From Archangium gephyra (GTDB lineage: Bacteria; Myxococcota; Myxococcia; Myxococcales; Myxococcaceae), in contig NZ_CP011509.1 of assembly GCF_001027285.1 (NCBI RefSeq), positions 6,596,501-6,660,500 on the forward strand: a stretch of DNA of 64,000 bases, read 5' to 3'. A model generated the notes under the pieces. That model worked only from the letters and a program-made list of their open reading frames with translations. It did no database searches and was not told the DNA's origin. Made by a program: the position numbers and the translations under genes. Of this stretch, positions 19,459 through 28,523 are shown piece after piece; position 1 is the first letter of the stretch; each line of letters starts with the position of its first letter.

Positions 19459-22400
19459 TTAGAGCCCCAGCACCCGGACGGCCGTGGGGCGGGTGCCGCT
19501 GGAGCCATCGCCCAGTTGGCCCTTGGCGCTCGAGCCAAAACTCCAGACGGAGCCGTCCTGCTTGAGCATCACCGAGTGGTAGTAGCCGGCGGACACGGCG
19601 GATACGCCCGTTTGCACTTGCACGGGGGTGGAGCGCTCCCAGTTGTTGGAGCCGTCGCCCAGCTGGCCGTAGAAATTGTGGCCCCAGGCCCAGAGGGAGC
19701 CATCCTGCTTGATGGCCAGTGTATGCGAGTTGCCCGCGGCCACGGCGGCGGCGCTCGTGAGCACCTGCACGGGAGCAGGGCGTCGAGTGGCGGTGCCGTC
19801 GCCCAGGTTGCTGCTGGAGTTGTCCCCCCAGGCCCAGAGGGTGCCGTCCTGCTTGATCGCCAGGGAGTGCCAGTCGCCCGCGGCCACGGCGGCGACGCCC
19901 GTGAGCACCTGCACGGGGGAGTTTCGTTGAGCGGTGGCGCCGTCGCCCAATTGGCCTCTGGAGTGATCGCCCCAGGTCCAGAGGGTGCCATCCTGCTTGA
20001 GCGCCAGCGTGTGGCCGAAGCCGGCGGCCATGGAGGCAACGCCCGTGAGCACCTGGATGGGGGTGGTGCGTCGAGTGGTGGTGCCGTCGCCCAGGTTGCC
20101 GTAGGAGTTGGAGCCCCAGGCCCAGAGGGTGCCGTCTTGCTTGAGCGCCAGCGTGTGGCCGCTGCCCGTGGCCACGGCGGCGACGCCCGTGAGCACCTGG
20201 ATGGGGGTGGTGCGGTGGGTGGTGGAGCCGTCACCCACCTGGCCGCCGAAGTTGGAGCCCCAGGCCCAGAGGGTGCCGTCCTGCTTGAGCGCCACCGTGT
20301 GGCCAGCTCCCGCGGACACGGCGGACACGCCCGTGAGCACCTGCACGGGGGTGTTGCGTTGAGTGGTGGAGCCGTCACCCACCTGGCCGTTGGAGTTGTC
20401 GCCCCAGGCCCAGAGGGTGCCGTCCTGCTTGAGCGCCAGCGTGTGGTTGTCGCCCGCGGCCACGGCGGAGGCGTGGGTGAGGAGCTGCACGGGGGTGCTG
20501 CGGGAGCCACTGAAGCCGTCGCCGAGCTGGCCATTGGAGTTGGAGCCCCAGGCCCAGAGGGTGCCGTCCTGCTTGAGCACCACCGTGTGGTCGCTGCCCG
20601 CGGCCACCAGGGACACGCCCGTGAGCACCCGCAGGGGGGTGTTGCGCTCGGTGGTGGAGCCGTCGCCCAGCTGGCTATTGGAGTTGGAGCCCCAGGTCCA
20701 GAGGGAGCCGTCCTGCTTGAGCGCCAGCGAGTGGGCTCCGCCCGCGGTCACGGCGGCGACGCCCGTGAGCACCTGCACGGGGGTGGGGCGGGAGGTGGAG
20801 GAGCCGTCGCCCACCTGGCCCCAGCCGTTGCCGCCCCAGGCCCAGAGGGAGCCGTCCTGCTTGAGCGCCAGCGAGTGGGCCCCGCCCGCGGCCATGGCGG
20901 ACACGCCCGTGAGCACCTGCACGGGGCTGCTGCGCTGGAGGGTGGAGCCGTCACCCACCTGGCCGCTGGAGTTGGAGCCCCAGGCCCAGAGGGTGCCGTC
21001 CTGCTTGAGCGCCAAGGTGTGGTAGCCGCCCGAGGCCACGGCGGCGACGCCCGTGAGCACCTGCACGGGGGCGTTGCGTTGCGTGGTGGAGCCGTCACCC
21101 ACCTGGCCGTTGGAGTTGTCGCCCCAGGCCCAGAGGGAGCCATCCTGTTTGAGCGCCAGCGTGTGGTAGCCGCCCGCGGCCACGGCGGCGACGCCCGTGA
21201 GCACCTGCACGGGGAAGCTGACGCCGCTGTCGGTGGCGCCGTAGCCCATCTGGCCCTGGTAGTTGGCGCCCCAGGTCCAGAGGGTGCCGTCCTGCTTGAG
21301 CGCCACCGTGTGGCGGTCGCCCGCGGCCACGGCGGAGACGCTCGTGAGCACCTGCACGGGGGCGTTGCGTTGGGTGCTGGAGCGGTCGCCCACCTGGCCG
21401 TGGAGGTTGGCGCCCCAGGCCCAGAGGGTGCCGTTCTGCTTGAGCGCCAGCGTGTGGTAGCCGCCCGCGACCAGCTTGACGATCGGGCTGGCACACGCCG
21501 GGCTCACCGAGACGGAGAAGGAGTGGGAGGCGGAGAGGCCCAGGGCATTGGTGACCGTGAGGGTCACGCCGGGCGTGGTGCCCGAGGGGACGCAAGCGGG
21601 AGCCGTCCACACCACCTCGCTGGAGTCGGCGGTGGTGGTGGGCGTGCCGGGGGTGCCCGTGGTGGCGGCCCAGGAGAAGCTCAGCGCGCTGCCCTGCGGG
21701 TCCACCGCCTTCACCCGGAAGGTGACGGTGCCACCGGCGGAGGCGGAGGCCACCGACTGGAACGTCTCGACGACCTCGGGCGGGAAGAGGGCCGTCTTCC
21801 GAGGGCCCACGCACAGGGAGAGGGTGCCTGTCGTCTGGCCTCCCATGGGCTTGCCGTCGCGCGAGTCGGTGACGGTGACGGTGAGGTCGCAGTTGTTGCA
21901 CGTGCTGCCGCCGGGCAGGGCGGTGGCGGTGAATTGCGCGGTGGCGGAGGTGGCGTTGCTCCAGGAGCCAGGGCAGGAGGCCGCCCAGCGGTAGGCCAGG
22001 GTGTCGCCATCGTTGTCGGACGCGGTGGCGGAGACGGTGGTGGACTCATTCACCTCGAGGGCGGTGGCGGTGGCGGTGAGGTTGCCCACCTGGGGCCAGG
22101 TGTTGAGCGAGGCGTTGACGGTGGCGTCCCCCTTGCCGGAGGTGACGTTGACGTGGAAGGTCACCTTGCCCTGCAGGCCCTTGGCGTCCGTCACCGTGAG
22201 CGTCAGGGGAACGGTGGCGGCGGAAGCGGGAGCCGTCCAGGTGGTGGAGAGGTTGGCGGGCTGGGCGAAGGTGCCCGAGGGCGCGCTCCAGGCATAGGTG
22301 AGGGTGTCGCCCGGGTTGGCATCCGACGCGGAGGCGTTGAGCGTCACCATTCCGCCGGGCTCGACGGTGCCGGGAGCGGCGGACAGCGCGGTGATGACGG

Positions 22401-22821
22401 GGGCGGCGTTGGCGAAGGGGGCCGCGGGGCTGACTTCCTGCAGGGTGATGGACACCGCGGTCGTCAATTTGGCGAGGATGGTGACGCCCGTGGCCTCGCC
22501 GGCGTACAGCTTCGTGCCCGCGCTGTTGTAGGCCTCGGCGGAGAAGGTGCGGCCGGTGCCCGCCGGCAGCTTGCCGAGGAGGCCGCTCCACTGGTTGTTC
22601 GTCTTGACGAGCTCCGAGGTGCGCGAGGGCATGTCGGCGGCGGAGACGGTGACGCGCACCCGGGTGACGTCCGAGGCGGTGATGGCTTGCGCCGTGGTGC
22701 CCACCAACTGAGCCGAGCCCGTGGTGTCCTCCTCTTCCAGGGAGGGAGCGCCACACCCCGCTACAAGGGCCAGGAGGGTGGCTGTCAGGTACAGCCACAC
22801 GTGCTTTGTCATTCGCGTCAT
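19459..22821 (-). CDS. RCC1-repeat lipoprotein with PKD-like domains
   Basis: 1120 residues. The N-terminus is a lipoprotein signal with lipobox LVAGC. Residues about 45-140 are a beta domain; about 150-470 hold three PKD/cadherin-like domains (for instance LNASASDANPGDTLTYAW and VSATASDNDGDTLAYRW). The C-terminal 650 residues are 14 RCC1 repeats of about 50 residues, with the core VAAGxxHTLALKQDGTLWAWGxNxxGQxGDG and a TPVQVLTGVxA linker; 14 units fit two seven-bladed propellers. In bacteria these proteins are exported; RCC1 folds are binding platforms and no chromatin or Ran function is implied. The ATG at 22821 opens the signal peptide. Myxobacteria encode many such paralogs; the ligand is unknown. 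Confidence 0.9.
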   Translation of the reverse strand: MTRMTKHVWLYLTATLLALVAGCGAPSLEEEDTTGSAQLVGTTAQAITASDVTRVRVTVSAADMPSRTSELVKTNNQWSGLLGKLPAGTGRTFSAEAYNSAGTKLYAGEATGVTILAKLTTAVSITLQEVSPAAPFANAAPVITALSAAPGTVEPGGMVTLNASASDANPGDTLTYAWSAPSGTFAQPANLSTTWTAPASAATVPLTLTVTDAKGLQGKVTFHVNVTSGKGDATVNASLNTWPQVGNLTATATALEVNESTTVSATASDNDGDTLAYRWAASCPGSWSNATSATAQFTATALPGGSTCNNCDLTVTVTDSRDGKPMGGQTTGTLSLCVGPRKTALFPPEVVETFQSVASASAGGTVTFRVKAVDPQGSALSFSWAATTGTPGTPTTTADSSEVVWTAPACVPSGTTPGVTLTVTNALGLSASHSFSVSVSPACASPIVKLVAGGYHTLALKQNGTLWAWGANLHGQVGDRSSTQRNAPVQVLTSVSAVAAGDRHTVALKQDGTLWTWGANYQGQMGYGATDSGVSFPVQVLTGVAAVAAGGYHTLALKQDGSLWAWGDNSNGQVGDGSTTQRNAPVQVLTGVAAVASGGYHTLALKQDGTLWAWGSNSSGQVGDGSTLQRSSPVQVLTGVSAMAAGGAHSLALKQDGSLWAWGGNGWGQVGDGSSTSRPTPVQVLTGVAAVTAGGAHSLALKQDGSLWTWGSNSNSQLGDGSTTERNTPLRVLTGVSLVAAGSDHTVVLKQDGTLWAWGSNSNGQLGDGFSGSRSTPVQLLTHASAVAAGDNHTLALKQDGTLWAWGDNSNGQVGDGSTTQRNTPVQVLTGVSAVSAGAGHTVALKQDGTLWAWGSNFGGQVGDGSTTHRTTPIQVLTGVAAVATGSGHTLALKQDGTLWAWGSNSYGNLGDGTTTRRTTPIQVLTGVASMAAGFGHTLALKQDGTLWTWGDHSRGQLGDGATAQRNSPVQVLTGVAAVAAGDWHSLAIKQDGTLWAWGDNSSSNLGDGTATRRPAPVQVLTSAAAVAAGNSHTLAIKQDGSLWAWGHNFYGQLGDGSNNWERSTPVQVQTGVSAVSAGYYHSVMLKQDGSVWSFGSSAKGQLGDGSSGTRPTAVRVLGL
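19460..21480. repeat. Fourteen tandem ~144-150-bp coding repeats (RCC1 units)
   Basis: Regularly spaced near-copies of about 147 bp, each with GTGCCGTCCTGCTTGAGCGC and a following GTGAGCACCTGCACGGGGG block. They are codons of the RCC1 propeller repeats, not a CRISPR array: the repeated and variable parts both code for protein. Confidence 0.85.
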
Positions 22822-22985
22822 GGGGGAACCTTTTCGAGAAAACCCGGGGCCGGGCTCGTCCTGGGTTCATTCCCATGAGGCCGATTCAGCTCCCGTGAAG
22901 TCCAGGAGCCAACGAATGAGAAAATGATGCAGAAGATTCTCGGTTTTCAGTAGCCGTGGTCTCTCCAACCCCCTGTCTGGGGGGC

Positions 22986-24218
22986 TCAGGGCTCCGCGGT
23001 GGGATCCACGATCGGCTCCGGCATCACCCAGAGCGCCGAGGGAGCGCCGTAGGCCTGGTCGAAGGCATAGAGGATGCCCGTCCAGCGATCCCAGAAGAGG
23101 GCCCAGCTGTACTCGGTGGGCGGCGAGGTGAGGATGCTGCCGTCCCGATCCGGCTGGCTATAGGCGTAGTCGGAGTAGTTCCACTCGAGGGTGCCGAAGT
23201 CCGTGGTGAGCAGGGGGGTGAGGGCCTGCAACAGCGCCGCGCGGGACACCTCGTCCGGGTGCGACACGGCCGGGGTGAAGACGGGCTGGGCCATGTCATG
23301 CTGCTCGCGCCAGGCCACGTAGTTGTTGCCCAGGGCGATGAGCGCGTCGCGCGCGGCCGGAGCCGGCGCCAGGCGGGCCTCCTCGTAGAGCGCGAAGGCC
23401 GCCACCAGCAGGCTCTTCCAGTGCATGCCCGGGAAGAGGGTGGCGAACTGGTAGGGGCGGGGCGTGTCGTTCACGTGGGCCAGCGCGTACGCGTAGGCGA
23501 GCTGCGACTCCTGCGGCACGGCGTCCGGGAGCGAGAACTCCGACAGCACGCGCGCGGGAGTGACGTCGCCGGTGACGCCGCGGCGCCAGTCCAGGTAGAG
23601 GATCGCCGAGCCGCCGATGTCCGAGAAGATGGCGAGGTTGCCCTCGTGCAGGGTGCGCTCCAGGGTGATGACCACGGACTCGGCCTTGTCGAGCGGGAGG
23701 AAGGCCGGCGCGCTCCAGTAGAGCGAGGCGAAGCGCGACGCGGTGGTGGCGAAGGTGCGCGGATCGGCGAGCGCCTCGCCATTCATGGCCGTGGTGAGCG
23801 AGGCCAGCGAGGCGGCCGCGTCGGTGGGCAGCCCCCGGACGACGAGCTCCAGGGCGAGGTTCTCCACCGTGACCCGGATGGTGCCGGTGAGGCCCAGCCG
23901 GTCGAGCGCGTGGAGCACCGACAGGGAGGGCTGGCCCCGGGCCGCCTCGATCATCCGCCGCGCCAGGGCCGCGCCGAGCATGCCCTCGCCACCGGTGCGC
24001 GAGGCGTGCGGTGCGAAGACGAACCAGTTGGGCCGCACGTTGCTGCTCCCTCCGGGCTGGAGCGTGGGATCCAACAGGCCGCCCAGCTCATAGGCGATCT
24101 GGATGTAGCCCTCGGTGATGCGCTGGTTGTCCTCCAGCGGGGTAGGGGGCTCGTCGGCGCGCGCGACGGGGGCCATCGCCACGGCGCTCAGCAACAGCAA
24201 CAGCGAAAGTCGGTCCAC
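22986..24218 (-). CDS. Exported protein of unknown function
   Basis: 410 residues from a GTG at 24218, which is preceded by TTGGAG at proper spacing and opens a good signal peptide (RLSLLLLLSAVAMAPVARA). The mature protein is mainly helical, with a motif FAPHASRTGGEGMLGAALARRMI near residue 75, a stretch ESVVITLERTLHEGNLAIFSDIGGSA, and a C-terminal aromatic segment (SWALFWDRWTGILYAFDQAYGAPSALWVMPEP). I recognise no family and see no metal-binding cluster. It lies 164 bases downstream of the RCC1 lipoprotein's start region on the same strand as a separate unit, and is divergent from the trehalase gene. Location in the periplasm is inferred. Confidence 0.6.
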   Translation of the reverse strand: MDRLSLLLLLSAVAMAPVARADEPPTPLEDNQRITEGYIQIAYELGGLLDPTLQPGGSSNVRPNWFVFAPHASRTGGEGMLGAALARRMIEAARGQPSLSVLHALDRLGLTGTIRVTVENLALELVVRGLPTDAAASLASLTTAMNGEALADPRTFATTASRFASLYWSAPAFLPLDKAESVVITLERTLHEGNLAIFSDIGGSAILYLDWRRGVTGDVTPARVLSEFSLPDAVPQESQLAYAYALAHVNDTPRPYQFATLFPGMHWKSLLVAAFALYEEARLAPAPAARDALIALGNNYVAWREQHDMAQPVFTPAVSHPDEVSRAALLQALTPLLTTDFGTLEWNYSDYAYSQPDRDGSILTSPPTEYSWALFWDRWTGILYAFDQAYGAPSALWVMPEPIVDPTAEP

Positions 24219-24279
24219 GGTGATTCTCCAAGGGTGTGGGGGTCGGGTGGAGCGAGGCGCAGGGTAATCAGCACACGGG

Positions 24280-24303
24280 TGTTCCACACCCCTTCGTGGA
24301 GCA
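24280..24303. promoter_or_regulatory. Imperfect dyad between divergent genes
   Basis: TGTTCCAC and GTGGAGCA are inverted over 8 bases with one mismatch and an 8-base spacer. The dyad sits in the 237-base region between the start of the exported orphan (minus) and the trehalase gene (plus), a natural place for an operator. Nothing else identifies a binding protein. Confidence 0.25.
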
Positions 24304-24455
24304 CTCGCTCCGACTGTGTAGGCGTTGGGACGTTTGACCTCAAATCAGATCGGGCGTCAGTCCGGCGGAGGAGCGGGCGGGCTTCACGTGGTGCATGTGG
24401 CGCGGGGACGGACTCGTGTACCTTGCGCGGAGCTTCCTCTCCGAAGGTCGACAGA

Positions 24456-26408
24456 GTGCCTATCCGGACGCCGTCTTCGCGCCTCTCCCGTTCCTCCCTC
24501 ACCCTTCAGAACCGGCTGTCGCAGCGGCTTGCTCGCGAGCGCGCCCCTCAGCCCCTGGACACGCCGGTGGTGCTGTCCGCCACCACGTCCAGCGCGCGCC
24601 TCGCCTTCGAGGTGTTGATGGCGCTGGATCTCGACGGGGACGGCCGGCTCACGGACCGGGATGCGGGACGCGCCCAGGAGCGTGGGCTGCGCTTCGCGGT
24701 GGACCTGGAGCTCGCCCCGGGCGCGCGCCTGGAGCTGGCCGGGGCGGAGCGGCTCTCGCATGCCGCGGATGTGCTCGCCGAGGAGATCCTCGAGGGGCGC
24801 GGCGACGTCTTCGGGCTGCCCGTGGAGCGGATGCTGGAGCCGCGCACCCAGACGCTGCGGCGGTTGATCGACGACGGCTGGAAGGGGCTCGTCCGCCGCT
24901 CGGATCGGGCCGAGGACCTGAAGAAGGCCCTGCGGGTGATGCCGGTGAAGGATCCGCAAGGCACGCAGCGTGTGTACGTGCCCGCGCGCGATCGCAAGGC
25001 CCTGAAGAAGCTGCGCGCCGAGGCCCGGCGCTCCGGCGGCCTGGAGATGGTGCCGCTCCAGAAGCCCCGCGCTACCGGGGACTGGGAGGCGCTCATGCGC
25101 CAGCCCGGCATGCTCTACCTCCCGCGCCCGTACATCGTTCCGGGCGGCCGCTTCGTGCAGATGTTCGGCTGGGACAGCTACTTCAACGCCCGCGGTGCCT
25201 TGACCTCCGGCCACTACGGGCTCGCGAGGGACATGCTGGAGAACCAGCTCTACGAGCTCGAGCACTACGGGAAGATTCCCAACTCGAACCTCAGCTACCA
25301 CCTGTCGCGCACCCAGCCGCCGCTCATGCCCCGGCTGGCGCTGGAGCTGCACGCGGTGCGCGCGGACCGGCGTCTGCTCAAGCGCGCGGCCCGGGCGGCG
25401 GAGCAGGAGCTCGAGACCGTCTTCCGCACGGGCGCTCGCGCCACCCCGAGCGGGCTCTCCCGCTACAAGGACGACGCCGAGGGCCCCGACGCCGAGGACC
25501 TGTCGAAGTTCTACGCGGACTCGCGGCCGGACGACGCCGGGTTCCACCGCCATGACCGGGCCATCCGCGAGAGCGGCTGGGACATGTGCCACCGCTTCGG
25601 CCAGGCCACGCACCACCACGAGCCGGTGTGCCTCAACTCGCTGCTGTTCCAGTACGAGATGGACGTGGCGGGGTTGCTCCGGCAGGTGGAAGGGGAGGAC
25701 TCGCTGAAGGCGGCGCGGTACGCCCGGGCGGCGAAGGCCCGGGTGCGCACCATGCGCACGCGCTTCTGGGACGCCGAGCAGGGGCTGTTCTTCGACTACG
25801 ACTTCGTGGCCGGACGCCGCTCCCGCTACGAGTGCCTGGCGGCTTTCTATCCGCTGTGGACGGGCTGGGCCTCGCGGGAGGAGGCCGCCCTGGTGGCCGC
25901 GGCGCTCCCGCGCTTCCTGCATGACGGAGGGCTGACCTCGAGCAGCCGCGCCTCGCGCGAGGCGGCGGGCGGAGAGGACTTGCAGTGGGACTGGCCGTTC
26001 GGCTGGGCGCCGCACCAGATCATCGCGGTGGAGGGCCTGCGCCGTTACGGCTTCCACGCCGAGGCCGATGCGGTGGCCTACCGCTGGCTGTCCATGGTGT
26101 TGGACATCGCGGGGAGCCACAACGGCCTCATCAAGGAGAAGTACGACGTGGTGAGGCGGTCGGCCGAGGTGTCCGTCGAGTACGGCAACCAGGGCGCGGA
26201 TCGTGGAGCGCTGATGGCCCCCAGGTCCGAGCGGACGCTGGGCTTCGCCTGGACGAACGCCTCGGTGGTGCTGCTGATGGACGGGCTGTCTCCCGGGCTG
26301 CGCGAGGCGCTCGACGCGGGCATTCCCGCCGACCGGGTGCTCGGTCCGCGCGATGAGGGCGGCCGGGGCCGCTCCCGGAAGAAGCGGGCCTCCCAGTCCG
26401 TCGCGTGA
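24456..26408 (+). CDS. GH37-family trehalase with N-terminal EF-hand-like segment
   Basis: 650 residues, no signal peptide, so cytosolic. It should hydrolyse alpha,alpha-trehalose to glucose. Both family signatures are present: PGGRFVQMFGWDSYF and QWDWPFGWAPHQ. The acid Asp lies in ESGWDMCHRF (ESGWDFSSR in E. coli), the base Glu in VSVEYGNQ, followed by LGFAWTNA. EKYDV is also conserved. Near residue 55 the stretch DLDGDGRLTDRD reads as an EF-hand loop; fungal neutral trehalases carry a comparable calcium-binding region, so Ca2+ regulation is possible. I chose the GTG at 24456 because AAGG sits 8 bases before it and no better start exists before the first conserved helix. It stands alone. Trehalose is a myxospore and osmotic-stress solute, so a role in development is plausible. 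Confidence 0.88.
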   Translation: MPIRTPSSRLSRSSLTLQNRLSQRLARERAPQPLDTPVVLSATTSSARLAFEVLMALDLDGDGRLTDRDAGRAQERGLRFAVDLELAPGARLELAGAERLSHAADVLAEEILEGRGDVFGLPVERMLEPRTQTLRRLIDDGWKGLVRRSDRAEDLKKALRVMPVKDPQGTQRVYVPARDRKALKKLRAEARRSGGLEMVPLQKPRATGDWEALMRQPGMLYLPRPYIVPGGRFVQMFGWDSYFNARGALTSGHYGLARDMLENQLYELEHYGKIPNSNLSYHLSRTQPPLMPRLALELHAVRADRRLLKRAARAAEQELETVFRTGARATPSGLSRYKDDAEGPDAEDLSKFYADSRPDDAGFHRHDRAIRESGWDMCHRFGQATHHHEPVCLNSLLFQYEMDVAGLLRQVEGEDSLKAARYARAAKARVRTMRTRFWDAEQGLFFDYDFVAGRRSRYECLAAFYPLWTGWASREEAALVAAALPRFLHDGGLTSSSRASREAAGGEDLQWDWPFGWAPHQIIAVEGLRRYGFHAEADAVAYRWLSMVLDIAGSHNGLIKEKYDVVRRSAEVSVEYGNQGADRGALMAPRSERTLGFAWTNASVVLLMDGLSPGLREALDAGIPADRVLGPRDEGGRGRSRKKRASQSVA

Positions 26409-26516
26409 CCGCTGGGGGGGCAGTCACTTCTTTCCAGTCGAGGGGAAATTCGCGTGCGCCGGGTGCTCCTGTAGGGGTACAAACCACCCGCCTGGCAGTT
26501 CCTGGCAGGAGTGCGG

Positions 26517-27821
26517 ATGAGGATCCAGCGCATCGAACTCGAGAATTTTCGCAGCTTCGCGTCCCGTACGTTCGATCTCGCGCCATCATTCAACCTCCTC
26601 ATCGGTGACAACGGCGCCGGGAAGACGGCCATCCTCGATGCGCTCGCCATCGGCGCCGGGGCGATCTTTCTCGGCCTGGATGGAGCATCGCCTCCGGGCA
26701 TCCACCGCGATGACGTGCGCCGTGTCACGCATGGGTTGGGGGATGTGCCCTCCCTCGAGGCCATCTATCCATCGAGGATCACCTGCTCTGGAACCGTCGG
26801 GGACACGTCCATGGATTGGACGCGGACCCTCGAGGGCCCGAAGAAGCACACGACGCACGGCGGCGCCGGTGACCTGGCCCGGCTCGCGGAGAACTGGAGC
26901 GAGCAGGTGCGCGCTGGCGCGGAGCTCACCCTCCCGCTCGTCTCGTACTACGGCACGGGGCGGTTGTGGCTCCAGCGGCGTACGCGGCATTCCACGGCTT
27001 CCGACGGTGCGCGCGTCCTGCGGCCCGGCTCCAGGCTTCGCGGCTACGCGGGCTGCCTCGATCCCTCCTCCGACCACAAGGGCTTCGTCTCCTGGTTCAA
27101 GACGATGGAGCTGATCCAGCTCCAAAAAGGCCAGAAACTTGGAACACTCGATGCGGTGAAGCACTCGATTCGCAAGTGCCTGCGCGGTTGGGACGAGGTG
27201 CTCTACGACGTACGGCTCGGTACCCTGGTGGCCCGTAGTCAGGACAGGCAGTTGCCTTTCGAGATGCTGAGCGACGGCGTCCGCAACATGCTGGCCATGG
27301 TGGGCGATATCGCGTACCGGACCGCCACCTTGAACCCGCACCTGCGGGAGCAGGCCCCTTCGAAGACCCCCGGCATCGTTCTCATCGATGAGCTGGATCT
27401 GCACCTGCATCCGCACTGGCAGCGGGAGGTGGTGGATGATCTGCGCAGTGTCTTTCCGGCCATCCAGTTCGTGGCCACCACGCACTCGCCATTCATCATC
27501 CAGTCCCTGCGCAAGAACGAGCTCATCAACCTCGATGATCCGGCGAGGGAGACGCTACCGAGCCGCAGCATCGAGGACATCGCCGAGGAGGTGATGGGGG
27601 TCGAGGTTCCGCAGCGCAGCCACCGGCACAAGGAAATGATGGCGGCGGCGCGTGCGTACTATGAGGCGCTCGAGGAGGCGAAGGGCACCAGTGGGGAGCG
27701 GCTGGAGGAGCTCAAGCGGAGGCTGGATGAGCTCTCCGCTCCGTTCAGCGACGACGTCGCCTATCACGCGTTCCTCGAGATGCAGCGGCGCGCGGCGAAG
27801 CTCCCGGGAGATGCCGGGTGA
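26517..27821 (+). CDS. Septu-like defence ATPase (PtuA-type AAA protein)
   Basis: 434 residues, cytosolic. The RecF/SMC-like ATPase shows Walker A GDNGAGKT (30-37), a signature-type loop MLSDGVRNMLAMVGD, Walker B GIVLIDELDLHLHP and the H-loop VATTHSPFI. The gene overlaps its partner, an HNH nuclease gene, by 4 bases (GTGA). An ATPase of this type paired with a small HNH protein is the hallmark of Septu (PtuAB), where the ATPase is thought to hold and regulate the nuclease until infection. The start at ATG 26517 is preceded by AGGAG; the GTG at 26511 lies within that site. GC is somewhat below that of neighbouring genes, consistent with horizontal transfer. Naming rests on pairing and motifs, so the gene symbol is left blank. 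Confidence 0.8.
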   Translation: MRIQRIELENFRSFASRTFDLAPSFNLLIGDNGAGKTAILDALAIGAGAIFLGLDGASPPGIHRDDVRRVTHGLGDVPSLEAIYPSRITCSGTVGDTSMDWTRTLEGPKKHTTHGGAGDLARLAENWSEQVRAGAELTLPLVSYYGTGRLWLQRRTRHSTASDGARVLRPGSRLRGYAGCLDPSSDHKGFVSWFKTMELIQLQKGQKLGTLDAVKHSIRKCLRGWDEVLYDVRLGTLVARSQDRQLPFEMLSDGVRNMLAMVGDIAYRTATLNPHLREQAPSKTPGIVLIDELDLHLHPHWQREVVDDLRSVFPAIQFVATTHSPFIIQSLRKNELINLDDPARETLPSRSIEDIAEEVMGVEVPQRSHRHKEMMAAARAYYEALEEAKGTSGERLEELKRRLDELSAPFSDDVAYHAFLEMQRRAAKLPGDAG

Positions 27822-28516
27822 GGCCCGTGGTGCGCGGCTCCTGGCCGTTGGACGCCGAGGGCAAGCCACGGTCCTTCCCGGAGTACTCCGAGGCACGAGG
27901 TGAGCTGATCGCCCGGATGGGTGAGTACTGCTCGTTCTGCGAGAGCCAGCTCAATGCGAGCCTCGCTGTCGAGCACGTCCTTCCGAAGGAGCGTCATCCG
28001 GAGTACGAGCTGGACTGGAACAACTTCCTGCTCGCGTGCGTGAACTGCAACAGCACGAAGGGCGACAAGCCCATCAAACTGGCGAGCTACTACTGGCCCG
28101 ATCGCGACAACACGGCCCGCGCCTTCTCCTATGGTGCCGATGGAGTCGTGAGACCCGCACCGGGGCTGACGGATGAGCAGCAGCAGATCGCGCAACGCAC
28201 GATCGGGCTCACCGGGCTCGACAAGACACCCAAGACCCATGCGAAGGCGAGCGACCGGCGCTGGATGCATCGCCGTGATGCATGGGGGCGTGCCGAGCGC
28301 GCGCGTGTCTGTCTCGCCACCCACGACACCGAGGCCATGCGGCAAAGCATCGTCGAGCAGGCGACGGCGCTCGGGTTCTGGTCGATCTGGATGACGGTCT
28401 TCGCCGCGGATCTGGATATGCGCCGACGGCTCATCACCGCGTTCGTGGGAACCCCGGTGGATTGTTTCGATGCGCGAACGCTGGAACCGGCTCACCGCCC
28501 GGGAGGCGCGCTCTAA
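27818..28516 (+). CDS. Septu-like HNH nuclease (PtuB-type)
   Basis: 232 residues beginning with GTG that overlaps the ATPase stop. The HNH fold is clear: zinc Cys pair C38/C41 (YCSFC), the catalytic acid-His E52-H53 (AVEHVLPKERHP), LDWNNFLLA, and a second Cys pair C74/C77 leading into NSTKGDK. This order matches the HNH protein of Septu and of retron-linked HNH proteins (TIGR02646 type): CxxC, EH.PK, WxNLLLxCxxCNxxKG. It is predicted to cut DNA or RNA during phage infection once released by the ATPase. The C-terminal 130 residues are helical and unrecognised. It ends 7 bases from the convergent LptD gene with no room for a dedicated terminator. Confidence 0.82.
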   Translation: MRPVVRGSWPLDAEGKPRSFPEYSEARGELIARMGEYCSFCESQLNASLAVEHVLPKERHPEYELDWNNFLLACVNCNSTKGDKPIKLASYYWPDRDNTARAFSYGADGVVRPAPGLTDEQQQIAQRTIGLTGLDKTPKTHAKASDRRWMHRRDAWGRAERARVCLATHDTEAMRQSIVEQATALGFWSIWMTVFAADLDMRRRLITAFVGTPVDCFDARTLEPAHRPGGAL

Positions 28517-28523
28517 CCCGGGC

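Noticed and set aside
19460-21480. Possible CRISPR array because of regular repeats of about 147 bp
   Set aside because: The spacing is too long, spacers also code, and the whole is in frame with RCC1 motifs.
19222-22878. A 1218-codon open frame on the plus strand with regular GHGG repeats
   Set aside because: It is the mirror of the RCC1 repeats; the regularity comes from the real gene on the minus strand.
22956-24455. An N-terminal extension of about 500 codons to the trehalase frame
   Set aside because: It lies antisense to the exported orphan gene and has no domain; the GTG at 24456 with AAGG fits the start of conserved sequence.
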